Below are positions 34,100 through 44,419 of a stretch of DNA of 64,000 nucleotides, in pieces. The first letter of the stretch is position 1, and each line of letters opens with the position of its first letter. The notes beneath the pieces are model-generated. The model was not told the DNA's origin. It made no database searches and was given only the letters and a program-made list of their open reading frames with translations. A program made the position numbers and the translations under genes. The stretch is from Erodium maritimum (lineage: Eukaryota; Streptophyta; Magnoliopsida; Geraniales; Geraniaceae): positions 1,865,001 to 1,929,000 of the forward strand of contig OY997596.1 in the NCBI GenBank assembly GCA_963921825.1, written 5' to 3'.

Positions 34100-35798
34100 T
34101 CGGCGTTGATCACTGCCTTCTTCCCGTCACTCAACAAGAATGGGGACTCCTTGGCTGCATGCTCCCTACTAAAGGATGAAGACGCAATCTTCAAGGTCCC
34201 TACGTCCCAAACGCTCCGCCCCTCCCCGGTGTGTATGCAACGTGGTATGGTGGCTCGATTCCTCTCCCCTCGTCTACTCAAGGGGTATTTGATGCTCCGG
34301 GTGATTATCAAGGCATAGGGAACCTCGACCAAGGGGTTGGTCGTTAAGGACCTCTCCCCGGGGGTGTATGGCTTATACTTTTCCTCTCATACGGAGATGG
34401 AGTAGGTTCGTCGTTCTGAACCATGGTGCTTTCGAAATCACCCACTCATTCTGAAAAACATCCTGGTCGACGGCTTATCCTTATCGACCATGGATATGAT
34501 CCATTTTTGGGTGCAGATATGGGGTTTAGTGCAAAAGGTATCCCGTTCGACGCTCTAGGGGGATGTGTCATGGTGCATGCTAAATAGTGGGGCCTCTGCT
34601 CGGAGGAAAGTATGCATTCAGTTATTGCCCCATATCAGTCTCCCCCTTCACCGCTCGATGGTTATGGAGTTCCCGTATCTCCCTCAGCCTATCCATGTCA
34701 AGCTCAAATAGGAATGTCTCCTAATGTTTTGTTTCAACTGTGAACGCTTGAGACATGTTGCTCACGACTGCGACACACCTCTGTCGAGCACCCCCTAGGT
34801 ATGATCTTCACTCGCAGCATCTAAAACCCCTCTAGTCGGGAAACCATCCCGAGAGAGTGGTCCGCCCCACCACCGAGGGCATTCCTTAAAGTTCCCTAGG
34901 ATTCCCACTGATGCAACTGTCAAGAAACGTGTAAGAACCGCCCCTAGTCGAACCGGTGAAATTTGGGAAAAGTTGACTTTCCGTTGGAAAAGTCAACCGA
35001 TGACTTCGGGAGTCATTCGGGACCTTTCTGGGACCCAAAAAGCTTAGCCGTCGTTACGGTTAGCTTAGTTGGGTCGTTTCCTTTCAAATGAGTACTTTTG
35101 CAAAAAAGTCAAACCCGGATCAAACTAGGTCGAATTAGAGCTTTATCGAATTAATTTAAACGGGTTGAGATAATGGTGAGTGGAGGTGGACCCCACATGG
35201 ACACATGTCCATGTGTCTTGGAGGAGAAGAAAGGGGTGAGAGAAGACCTTTTGACGCCATCTCTTGGGCTTAAGAGGGAAAAGGACAAAAGAGGCATTTC
35301 TCTCTTAGGTTAAAGGCCATTTGGAGCAAAAATCAGCTCACTTTTTGAGCATTGGCCGAAAATTGCTAGAGGAAGAGAGAAGTTGGAGCTTCCATTGAAG
35401 AGAGGAGAAGAAGAGAAGAAAAGTGCCTCATTTTACTTGATTTCTACACCAAAATCCTCCTTTTCTTCCATTTTCTTCATCATCTACCCACTTCCTAAGG
35501 TAAGTCTTCACTTAAATCCCCTTTTGATGAAGTTTGGGTTGTGGGTTTGATAGAAAAAACATGAAGTAGGCTTGGGTTTTATGGGTTTGAGGTGTTGATG
35601 GTTAAATGGATGATTTGTGGAGAAAAAATGGAAGTTTTTGATGGAAATTAATTGGGTCTTTGTTATTTGGATGAAACCCAACTTTAGGTTGAAGTTTTGG
35701 GACTGATTTTGGAGGTTTTGGAGATCAACAATAGAGTTTTTGAGGTTTTATTTCGTGGGGACGAAGTTGAGGGAAGAAGAAGAAGGAGTTGTCAGACC

Positions 35799-35970
35799 CG
35801 TCACGGATCTGTGACGGGAACCGTGATGGAGCACGTCACGGCTCCGTGACGAAGACCGTGACGGCACACGTCACGGTTCCGTGACGTTAACCGTGACGGT
35901 ACAGGTCACGGTTCCGTGACCCGAACCGTGACGAAGCCCATCAAGGCTCCGTGACCCACTCTGTGATGGA
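35799..35970. repeat. Hairpin-forming GTCACGG/CCGTGAC repeat array
   Basis: About five units of roughly 36 bp, each made of an inverted pair such as GTCACGGTTCCGTGAC and a spacer AACCGTGACGG. Every unit is itself a near-palindrome, so the array can fold into a row of short stems. It lies within the solo LTR. Confidence 0.8.
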
Positions 35971-36706
35971 TCAGAAATGGACTTTTCATGTCCATTTTGG
36001 TTGTTATCGATTAATTAGGAAGGTTATCTTTAATCGAATGTATTGGGGTTTAGTTTGGGTGTTTTCTCTTTAAACCATCCTTGAATTATTTTGAATTCTC
36101 GTATTACTTTGTGATCTTAGACGTTATTCCCGATCACGGCGGAGGTGGCTACTAGACGACTCGTGGTTGCTCGTGTTGGATAGCGATTGAGGTAGGGAAA
36201 AGTAGCAAATACCGGTTTAATTATGGAAAGTTACTAGAATGCATATAGGATATGAACAACCGGAATAATTGTAGAATCATATGTAGGATGTGAATAACTA
36301 GAGTAGTCGTTTAACATATGAAACCACTTGCGGGCCATGTCGTGCCCGTAGGTGTGAGACTTGCTGTGTTGTAGAATCACATGTGGCCAGGTCGTGTCGT
36401 AGGATTGTGTGCTGGTTACGTTTGTTTGTGATTAGTAGCCTGTAATGTTGATATGTGGTATGTTCCGTGGTTAATTTAAGGATCATGATATGCTATAAGA
36501 ACGTGGTGAATGTTGGTATGAATTGTTGTCTTGTGATATGATCGGGTGAATGATAGACCGATGTGGTGTGTTCGATAAGATATGTCGGTATGATATGTCG
36601 GTATAATATGTTCGGTATGATATGTTTGGTATGGTATGTGTGGTGTGATTTGTACCCCGTGCTACGGGAAGATACCCGACCGATGTAGGATTTCGGTCCG
36701 GTATGT

Positions 36707-37002
36707 TATGAGTTTCACCCCGATGTTGTGTGTTCGGGAAGACATCTAGACCGATGATGTATACCGGTATGATGTGTTTGTATGAGTTTCACACTGATGT
36801 TGTGTGTTCGGGAAGACATCTAGACCGATGTTGCATTCCGGTATGATGTGTTTGTATGAGTTTCACCCCGATGTTGTGTGTCCGGGAAGACATCTAGACC
36901 GATGTTGTGTTCTGGTATGATGTGTTTGTATGAGTTTCACCCCGATGTTGTGTGTCTGGGAAGATATCTAGACTGATGCTGTGTTCCGGTACGATATGTT
37001 GA
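36707..37002. repeat. 74-bp tandem repeat, four copies
   Basis: Units start TATGAGTTTCACCCCGATGT at 36707, 36781, 36855 and 36929, exactly 74 bp apart, and contain GGGAAGACATCTAGACCGAT. Copies differ by a few substitutions. Shorter related GGTATGATATGT blocks precede the array (36590-36660). Confidence 0.9.
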
Positions 37003-38096
37003 GCCGTGCGGTGCGACCGGCGTATCATGGTACACCTACCTTATGTCTGTATGACTTCGGGTTTGAGTGGCGTTCGTAGTTGATGTCGCTGCAGACAGTT
37101 CCGTTGTATGTGTGTTTCTTTGTCTTGGATCTAGTGTTGATAATGGTGTTCTCCTGTTTGTTTTTTGTTTGTGTTGTTGCTTTACTAGTATGCCATATTT
37201 GAACGGGTATCCGTGGTGACGGAGCGGAAGATCATCCCCTTTACTACTTTTTCCTATTGAGCGAAAGCTCATCCCATTCATTACTGTTTTTACAGGTTTT
37301 GAGCGTGATTTGGTTTAGAGGACGGCTCGGAGCTCGGGAGCTTATCGAGAGTCCGGGTGTTTGTTGCTTAGTAGAGACGTACTCCCTTTCGTTGTACTAA
37401 ACTGTGTTTTATTTTGGATTTCTAGCGTTTGACTCGTGTTACCGGAATTGTTTGGTTTTGGAACTAAATTCGGAGATTTATTTCGTTTTAAAATTTCAGT
37501 TATTATTATTATTTTAGTTCACGTCTCGAGTCCGGTCAAAACTGGATTTGGGGCGTGACAAAACGTATTAGGGTCCAACGTCCTGCCTAAGTCACGAGAA
37601 GCAGTCTGGACGTCTAATCCAAGTTGGTTCACCCACACCTCGGTAGAGATCGAGGAGGTTACGATGACTCCCAACATCATGTCTAACCTCGCGATAGGTA
37701 GGACTCCTATATTTATTCCCTATAAGGATATCTAAGGGAATCTCCCAAAGACATTGATCCGAATAAGACCCACTCTCGAAGGAGAGTTGGGGAGGATCCG
37801 TTTGAAGTTGTGTTGGCGAGGGAAGGGAAGCTAACCCGCCAGGTGACATGACGTTAGCACCCGACCCTGGGCTGTTTTGAAGGATGAGAAGCCCGCCCCA
37901 TCTCAGGCTAAGCCGGATTTGATTTTCCTGCTTGTTTTAGTCGTACTTTTTATTTTAGTTGATTTTCAAATATGCGCTTATACATTGAGTTTTCTTAAAA
38001 GATTAATTGTTGTCTGTATTGGGATGGGCTACACCTCACTATTCTTCTCCCTATTATTTTTGGATTAAAGTAATAATATATGTCGTTGTCGCTAAA

Positions 38097-39008
38097 AAAA
38101 ATCAATGGGAGAGATCAAATGTTGTTAAAATGACCCAAAGAAAAACTAATTATGCGTCATTAGGACCACTCAAGTTAGGAACCACAAACCATCAAAATAA
38201 AATCCAACAAAAAAGATCTAAAAACAAAACTAAGAGCGGAAATGAATACAAGTAATCGATCCCCAACAAGATCTTAGCACCAATAAAACTAATAAACGAT
38301 GTTACAGGAGACCGTTCGAAACAACCCGAATTGATGCTACAAAACGTAAAAAATTACTATTATCACCATACACAGAAATGTCCAGGTATGTCTTTATTTA
38401 TATCTAAATCTATCACGACCGGCCTGCAAATTTCCAAAGGGACAGAGACAAACCGACCGGCCAAACAAACCTTATCCTTTTCGTTTTGTTTAAGGTACCG
38501 TCTATGTATTGTTCTCAACTTTTTAACAAACGAGCATTGAGTCGGCTCTTCAAAAGTCAAAATCCCCAACTTGAAAATTATATATTTCAATAAATTTAAC
38601 AAAAAAAGTAAAATATTTGATATTACGTCTAATATCCGTTTACATATAAAAAGACAAATCATGATACATTAGACATGAAGTAATAATTTACACAAATAAT
38701 TGGAGGGTCAATACTTTCTTAATGATTAGCTATCGGTTGATATAATTCTATTTTAGTTCATGTGTCAATTATTACCATAAACGATCAGTTTACCTACTAA
38801 TGTTTATTTTGAGAACATTTTTAAAATATGAAAGGAAACTTGTCATTTATTTAAATAAATTTAACAAGAAAATGTATCTTGATGTATCATCATCTTTTAT
38901 TCGAAGCGTGGAGCCATATCGATGTATACTCATAACAAATCTTCGCAACCTTGTCATATGGGGTAAATTGAGCCATTGCTACAAAATCTTTATTGAAGCT
39001 TCAAGGTT
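38097..39008. other. AT-rich spacer, no gene supported
   Basis: A minus frame of 99 codons (38363-38662) and a plus frame of 72 codons (38800-39018) lack recognisable domains. No defined repeat seen. Confidence 0.35.
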
Positions 39009-39461
39009 CCATCTCTAATATCTTGCTCCTTTCCTTTTCTGAAGCAACGAAGAACCTCATACCCTTCGGTATGAGTGTCTACATAACCATATTCCTCACA
39101 TTCCACGCATTCTTTATCACCGCCGAAACACCTCTTCCGTGTATTTCTTCCCTGTAAACACCTTTGTTGCTATTCCAAATCTGTACTTATCGTCGGCCTG
39201 GTTTAACAACTCCTCCAAAATCGTAGTCTCTTCTTCGTCATCACTATCAATCACGACTCTCTTCAGCTTTTCATGTATTTCATCCATGCCTTCCCTCCTT
39301 CTCTTCGAAACCGTGACTACACTCGCCGTCCGCAGCACCCTAAAGCCGGACGAAAACGTCGGTACGCGTCCTCCAAACGTCACAAGTGGAGAAGGAACTC
39401 TAACCCCTTTGGTCCGATAAAATCGAATACGTTTCAATATTACAAAAAAAAACGATGACAA
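39009..39461 (-). pseudogene. Unrecognised coding remnant
   Basis: Minus frame 39461-39117 contains an acidic stretch (VVIDSDDEEETTILEELL) and then QADDKYRFGIATKVFTGKKY. A second frame (39121 to about 39009) gives CVECEEYGYVDTHTEGYEVL and ends in a stop. The two are in different frames. The composition looks coding, but I do not recognise a family. It could be a decayed host gene or part of an unrecognised transposon. Confidence 0.25.
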
Positions 39462-39853
39462 CTTACCAAAAAGATGAATTCCTCGTTATAGTTTTATATT
39501 CATCTCTAACGTCCATTAATTACTCGATTATACTAAAAACCAAACCTTAACAAATTAGGCATAAAAGAACCAATTACACAAATAATTAGAGGCCAATTCA
39601 TTTTGAATGATTAGGTATCCATCGGTCCATTTTAGTTCATATACCATTACAAACGACCATAATATGAAATCATGACACGTGTCATTTGTCTTATTTCCTT
39701 GTAAATCCGAACACATTTGTAATAATCCAAAGAATAATTAAATAAAAATAAAATAATTGGATTTAGTCGTTCATCTCCACGGTACGCCTGTAACTGTATC
39801 AACCGCTGAGTTTTAACGGTATGGGGATGCGAAATTACGGTTTTACCCTCCCG
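39462..39853. other. AT-rich 3' flank of the F-box gene
   Basis: No gene or repeat recognised. It probably includes the 3' UTR of the minus-strand F-box gene. Confidence 0.35.
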
Positions 39854-40852
39854 TCAGCCGAAGAAAACGAAGGACCAAAACGACATGAAAGCCGTGACCC
39901 CAGTGGCAATACAGACCAAGTCGAGAGTTCTCTCTATCTTCTGCAGCCTCTCTCTCCTCTTGGACTTCATTACCTCGAACTCCTCGAATGTGGTTTTACC
40001 GTTTTGCCCCTCCCCTCTCTTCCTCCTCCCGCCCGCGATCGCCCCTCGCAGAATTACCAAACTGTCCCTACCGTTGAGGGTCTTTCCGTCCATGTCCTCC
40101 ACCTGCATGCTCATCTCGCTCACGTGCATCTCCCCTCCCTCTTTTCCCCCGCACGTGACCACGATCCCGCAGCTAACCGCCTCCGCTTTTCCCGCCGCGA
40201 ATACCGTCCCGTAACGGACCTGCACGTCGCCGGTCAGCCAGTGGCGCGTGACCGACACGGGGACCCGGCTCGACACGTTCGCCGCCCGGTTCCGGGTCGG
40301 GTCGATGACGATCCAGGTGACGGTGAGGTCGCGTTCGAGTTCCCGGAGCCACGCGTCGCCGATTCCGCCGTGCCGGACCGGGACCGGGACCGACTCGCTG
40401 TACCCGACCAGGTCGACCCGGAACGGCGAGTTACCGAACCAACTCGTCCCGGTGTCGGACTCGTGGACCCTGGAAAAGACCACTTTACCCTTATAAAACA
40501 CGTCGACGGCGGAGACCAATCCCGCCGCCGCCGCCGCCTCCGGCGGCGGTACACGGCGGTCGAGGAGGTCCGGGAAGGAATCAGAAAAGAAGGAGCGGTG
40601 GCCGGAGGGGAAGGCTGAGATGACGTCACGGACACGTGGGTCTTCCGTAGAGGGCCACGTGGCGGAGCAGATGTCTCGCCAGAGCGCGTCGCCGGAGGAG
40701 AGCGCGTGGAGCTCGGAGGAGGCGCAGGCGGCGGAGACGAGGGAGGGGCCGTCGAGGCGGGGGAGGATGTGGGTCTTCATTACGTCGGGGTGGACGGAGG
40801 AGATGGTGGCGGCGGCGCCGTGGCGGGACGGCGACGTATTGAGGGAAATCAT
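39854..40852 (-). CDS. F-box protein, At2g27310/At2g36090 type
   Basis: A single GC-rich exon of 332 aa without introns. Residues about 17-60 are the F-box: TISSVHPDVMKTHILPRLDG, then CASSELHAL and LWRDICSATWPS. FPSGHRSFFSDSFP follows, a signature of the small plant group with At2g27310 and At2g36090. The middle part has no named domain. The C-terminus has a basic coiled stretch (MKSKRRERLQKIERTLDL) and a hydrophobic end (TGVTAFMSFWSFVFFG) that may anchor it in a membrane. F-box proteins join SCF ubiquitin ligases via SKP1; the substrate is unknown. Long antisense frames here are by-products of GC-rich codons. The gene looks intact. Confidence 0.92.
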   Translation of the reverse strand: MISLNTSPSRHGAAATISSVHPDVMKTHILPRLDGPSLVSAACASSELHALSSGDALWRDICSATWPSTEDPRVRDVISAFPSGHRSFFSDSFPDLLDRRVPPPEAAAAAGLVSAVDVFYKGKVVFSRVHESDTGTSWFGNSPFRVDLVGYSESVPVPVRHGGIGDAWLRELERDLTVTWIVIDPTRNRAANVSSRVPVSVTRHWLTGDVQVRYGTVFAAGKAEAVSCGIVVTCGGKEGGEMHVSEMSMQVEDMDGKTLNGRDSLVILRGAIAGGRRKRGEGQNGKTTFEEFEVMKSKRRERLQKIERTLDLVCIATGVTAFMSFWSFVFFG

Positions 40853-40941
40853 GTTGGTTTTGGAGGAAATGTGATGAGTAGAGAGAGAGAAAGCGAGTTG
40901 TGAAGTGTTTTGTGAGGAAAAAAAGAGGATAAGAGTGGAGA

Positions 40942-40949
40942 TATTTATA
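40942..40949 (-). promoter_or_regulatory. TATA box of the F-box gene
   Basis: TATAAATA on the minus strand, about 90 bp upstream of the start codon, implying a short leader of about 60 nt that contains GAGAGAGAGA-type sequence. Confidence 0.65.
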
Positions 40950-41205
40950 TGTGATTAAAGGGTCAAGATTAGTGGTCTCTTGACTAACTCATTACTATGT
41001 GAAACATCTTATGAGCTTCCTCATGCTTTATCATTTATATGGGTATATCATTATCAACTATCAAGTGTATTTAAATATAAATATATATATGAAATATAAT
41101 TAAGTGAAAATGATAATTTGTATTATACAAACTACAAATTCATGTGATTTATTGAATCAAATTTAACACGTGGTTAAATATACATAAAAAATATCATTAA
41201 AATTG

Positions 41206-41589
41206 GGGATAATTCCATTTTAGTATCCTAAAACTTTCGGATTTCGTTTTTAGTACCCTAAATGTTTTTTGTGCCACTTCAGTACCCTAAATCTTTGTTT
41301 ATTCCAGTTTAGTACCCAATGTCTGATTTTCCATCCATTTTTGGATGGAAAAACGTCATGTGCCTTGCACATGACCCTATCTTTTATAATAATACCAAAA
41401 CTAACATTTGGTAGTTTAAACAAATTGAATTTTTGAAAAATAAAAATGATTTTTTATAAATAAAAAAATCAGACGTTGGGTACTAAACTGGAATAAGCAA
41501 AGATTTAGGGTACTGAAGTGACACAAAAAACATTTAGGGTACTAAAAACGAAATCCGAAAGTTTTAGGGTACTAAAATGGAATTATCCC
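41206..41589. mobile_element. Mutator-type MITE, 384 bp, exact 9-bp duplication
   Basis: Starts GGGATAATTCCATTTTAGTA and ends with its reverse complement; arms of about 130 bp pair closely (shared TTTCGGATTTCGTTTTTAGT, CACTTCAGTACCCTAAAT). TTAAAATTG flanks it on both sides (41197-41205 and 41590-41598). A degenerate sibling lies 39 bp to the right and a single arm at 60797. No coding capacity. Confidence 0.92.
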
Positions 41590-41644
41590 TTAAAATTGAG
41601 AATCAAAAGTATGCAACAAAAAATTAATGAGATAATTCCATCTT

Positions 41645-43119
41645 CTTTTTTTTAAACGGGAAGGAAGTAGTATTAATAAATCAACGTGTTTACAATGTGG
41701 GACCTAACAGTCCCGGATACCAGTTGTTGTCCCGATCGACCGTGGCCCATCGGGCGTACATGGTTCCATAACAATAGTCTGCTTTGTTTCGCAGATCCAA
41801 ACTCAGGAACTCCTCGATCCACTGTTTCAGACAAGATGAAACTAATAGAATGAAATCTACCTATCCAAAGTCTTATTTGTCCTAAAACAAGCAACCTGAA
41901 ATTAGATAAGGCCTTTGGTGCGGATTCCCCGAGACGTCTCGGCTGTAGACGTCCTGGGTCTGTGGGTATAGGTCCCTGACGGTCCTTCCCACCCCCGCTT
42001 TGGGAGATCATTCCTCCCCCGGGGGGTTGCAGGCCCCCGGGCTAGTGTCTCGTTCCTGTGCTTGGTCAGTGGAGGTTGGCTGCCCTGTAGACTCCGGTTT
42101 GTGACCCGTCTTGATCACCCTGGGTCGTGGTCCAACGGCTGTGGTGAAGCGTAGGATCCCCCGTCGAGCCAAAGTGTAGTTCATCAGATCCCATAGTCGT
42201 GGATCCGGCTTCTTCAATTTGGCCCCAATCTTCAAGCGGGCCTTAGGGCTTGGGACATTCGTGCCTTGACGTTTGGTTATCATCGGCGACGGATGGAGCA
42301 CCTTGACAGTAGTACTCCTCTGCTCCTGGTGTTCCCGGCTCCTGTCGGTCTCGGTCCGTCTCGGGTTGACACAGCCCAGATAGTGGGGAGCCCTACCCGA
42401 CTGCATCCCAACGTCCGGCTGATAATGATCCCTACCCGGCTGCATCCCACACTCCGGCTGAAAATGGGGAGCCCTTCCCGATTGCATCCCACCCTCCGGC
42501 TGTCCATAATCTGGTTGATAAGCCGAAGACCAGGAAAAATAGTGCACCGGGTCCCATGGAAAGGCCGGGTTCCCGATGCCCGCCGGTGGGGGAATTGGGA
42601 ATAGATACCGAGCAAGTGCCTCCTGATGTTGGAATGGCTGATCCCAATCCGGGAGAGGGCGGCGGTTGCCGGGGTTGGCTGCAAAGATCCGGGCGGACTC
42701 CGGTGGAGGGCGGTGCCAAGGATCCCTATGCATCCACGTCGGGTCGTGGTGCATGTCGTGCATGGACCATCCCCTATTGTGTAGAACCAAAATAGGGTTG
42801 GCTTGATCGGTCATGGGAGGGCGTGGACGACCAGACCCAAACGAATGATCCAGATTGAGAGAGTTCGGCAGCCATGGATTCCACGGGGGGTATCCTTCGC
42901 GATGATAACGATGGATCGGGGGCACCATAATTATGACAGAGAGGGATAGAAGCACCACGGGGAGAGAAGAGAGTACCAGGTGGGCGGGGCGTGGAAGAGG
43001 GCGACGGGCAGACGGCGGAAGCGGCGGCGAAAGTGGAACCCTATGAGGGTTTTGAGAGGAACCTCTGTGATGTTTTTGTGTATATTTTATTTAAACCCAT
43101 CAAAAACTAATCTTGTATA
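41645..43119 (-). mobile_element. Poly(A) retroposon inserted in the MITE
   Basis: Poly-T at about 41646-41654 marks the 3' end of a minus-strand retroposon. The 15-bp direct repeat AGATAATTCCATCTT flanks it (41630-41644 and 43120-43134) and is itself MITE sequence, proving insertion into the MITE. It carries one open frame (42928-42008) and a GC-rich leader. It has no DUF4283 region, CCHC knuckle or reverse transcriptase, so it depends on another LINE. Confidence 0.82.
42008..42928 (-). CDS. Proline-rich ORF of the retroposon, function unknown
   Basis: An uninterrupted frame of 306 aa from the Met of MVPPIHRYHREGYPPW (the frame is open to 42958). The first half is rich in Pro, His, Trp and Asp (PTWMHRDPWHRPPPE). 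The middle has three tandem units of about 15 aa (QPEGGMQSGRAPHF, QPECGMQPGRDHY, QPDVGMQSGRAPHY). The last third is basic (KARLKIGAKLKKPDPRLW). I recognise no family. By position it could be a non-autonomous LINE ORF1 derivative. That it stays open over 920 bp of GC-rich sequence is notable but might reflect youth rather than function. Confidence 0.5.
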   Translation of the reverse strand: MVPPIHRYHREGYPPWNPWLPNSLNLDHSFGSGRPRPPMTDQANPILVLHNRGWSMHDMHHDPTWMHRDPWHRPPPESARIFAANPGNRRPLPDWDQPFQHQEALARYLFPIPPPAGIGNPAFPWDPVHYFSWSSAYQPDYGQPEGGMQSGRAPHFQPECGMQPGRDHYQPDVGMQSGRAPHYLGCVNPRRTETDRSREHQEQRSTTVKVLHPSPMITKRQGTNVPSPKARLKIGAKLKKPDPRLWDLMNYTLARRGILRFTTAVGPRPRVIKTGHKPESTGQPTSTDQAQERDTSPGACNPPGEE

Positions 43120-43560
43120 AGATAATTCCATCTTAGTATCCTAAATCTTTCGTATTTCATATAGAGTATCTTAAATATTTTTGTGTCACCTCAGTACCTT
43201 AAATTTTTATTAGTTCATCTAGAGTAACTTAAATTTTTTTTGTGTCACTTCAGTACCCTAAATTTTCGATAATATCATTTTAGTACTCACCGTTAACTTT
43301 ACCCTAAATTCGGTTGTTAGTGAAGAGTATTATAGTCATTTTATCTCTTTTGGATGAAAAATCAGATGGAAAGCTAACAATGGGTACTAAAATGAAATTA
43401 ATGAAAGTTTAAGGTATTGAGGTGACACACAAAAAATTTATAGTATTTTAAATGAATTAATAAAAATTTAAGATACCGAGGTGACAAAAAAAGATTTAGA
43501 ATACTCTAAGTGAAATATGAAAGATTTAAGATACTGAGATAGAATTATTCTAAAATTAAT

Positions 43561-44408
43561 TTATATTTTTATTTAAATTTGTTTTTAAAGTTGTGGATCG
43601 TTTTATCCACCTAACCTAATGATTTTCTGTAAGCAACCCTTTGTATATGCATATCGAAATAACAAGTTTCGACATTGATTGAAGATTTAAATCATATCAT
43701 ATTTAACAAATATTTTTAAGAATTATTTATTTGAATAAATTATACGTTAACTGAATACAGTAAAATTATCTTTGATATAGATATCTATATATACGTCAAT
43801 AATCTATTTATTATTTCATTGCTAATCTCAATCGAGTTTGCACATAAAACAAGACGTTATGGTCATAATCTAGAGATTAGAAAATTATGTCATATCATTC
43901 GTATTGTCAACATAGAGACAATGTCATTTTTCAAACGAAAACCCGTAACTTGAATGTATATTTAACACTCTTTTTCTGTTGTTTTTGTACACACAGCTCT
44001 CATATTATTCGATGCCCTCTGGATAGATATTGTTAGTGTCTCATTACGATAAAATGGGTTGTTCAAATGAACACCACCTAATTAATTTATGTTCGAACAC
44101 ATCACCGGTCGATTTTTTATATATGGTTAATATGATGATTATAATTAAATTTATATCATGTTTTGAATTTAATGTTACATATAAGGTTGGGTGATCTTTG
44201 TTAGTTGTAATGAGTGAATTAGATACAAGTCAATAGAAAATGATATGGCTCCTAATTATCCTCAAAAAAATATATGGCTCCTAATTAGTGTGTCTTGCTA
44301 CACAGAAAGAGATTTAAAAATTCGTTAGTTGGCCTGTCAAGGCACGAAGAGGATAAAACAACACATCATGATTAATTGTAGCTTTTTTCGTATAATTCAA
44401 TTAAAAAG
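43561..44408. other. AT-rich spacer, no gene recognised
   Basis: Very AT-rich, without long frames or a defined repeat. It ends at the 11-bp target duplication of the next LINE. Confidence 0.4.
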
Positions 44409-44419
44409 CAATTTAACTT

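Larger units (their letters stand above)
34930..37560 (+). mobile_element. Solo LTR, 2.6 kb, Ty3/gypsy-like fossil
   Basis: Starts TGTAAGAACC and ends GGGGCGTGACA (TG...CA) and is flanked by the 5-bp duplication AAACG at 34925-34929 and 37561-37565. No internal coding region or second LTR lies between the duplications, so it looks like a solo LTR left by recombination. It holds two tandem-repeat blocks (35799-35970, 36707-37002). Same family as the LTR end at 29759. Confidence 0.8.
34100..38096 (+). mobile_element. LINE-type ORF1 element split by an LTR insertion
   Basis: Left part 34100-34929: decayed DUF4283-like region (GLVQKVSRSTL, VMVHAK) and a CCHC knuckle CFNCERLRHVAHDCD near 34730-34775. 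Right part 37566-38096: proline-rich continuation and a tail ending GGATTAAAGTAATAATATAT then poly(A). The tail matches, in reverse, the 3' end of the element at 12727, so the two are one family. The solo LTR at 34930-37560 interrupts it with the 5-bp duplication AAACG. The left edge touches the LTR fossil ending at 34099, so the true 5' end is lost. No reverse transcriptase. Confidence 0.72.
41629..43551. mobile_element. Second Mutator-type MITE, split by a retroposon
   Basis: The left tip (41629-41644, GAGATAATTCCATCTT) and the body (43121-43551) are one element of the 41206 family, as shown by inverted ends and matching AGTATCCTAAAT and GTGTCAC blocks. The flanks are AAAATTAAT at 41620-41628 and 43552-43560, an exact 9-bp duplication. 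A 1.47-kb retroposon sits between the two parts. The arms are more diverged than in the neighbouring copy, so it is older. Confidence 0.8.

Noticed and set aside
39821-40618. Plus-strand open frame of 265 codons opposite the F-box gene
   Set aside because: Its codon choice and composition follow the GC-rich antisense of a clear F-box coding sequence. No domain is visible.
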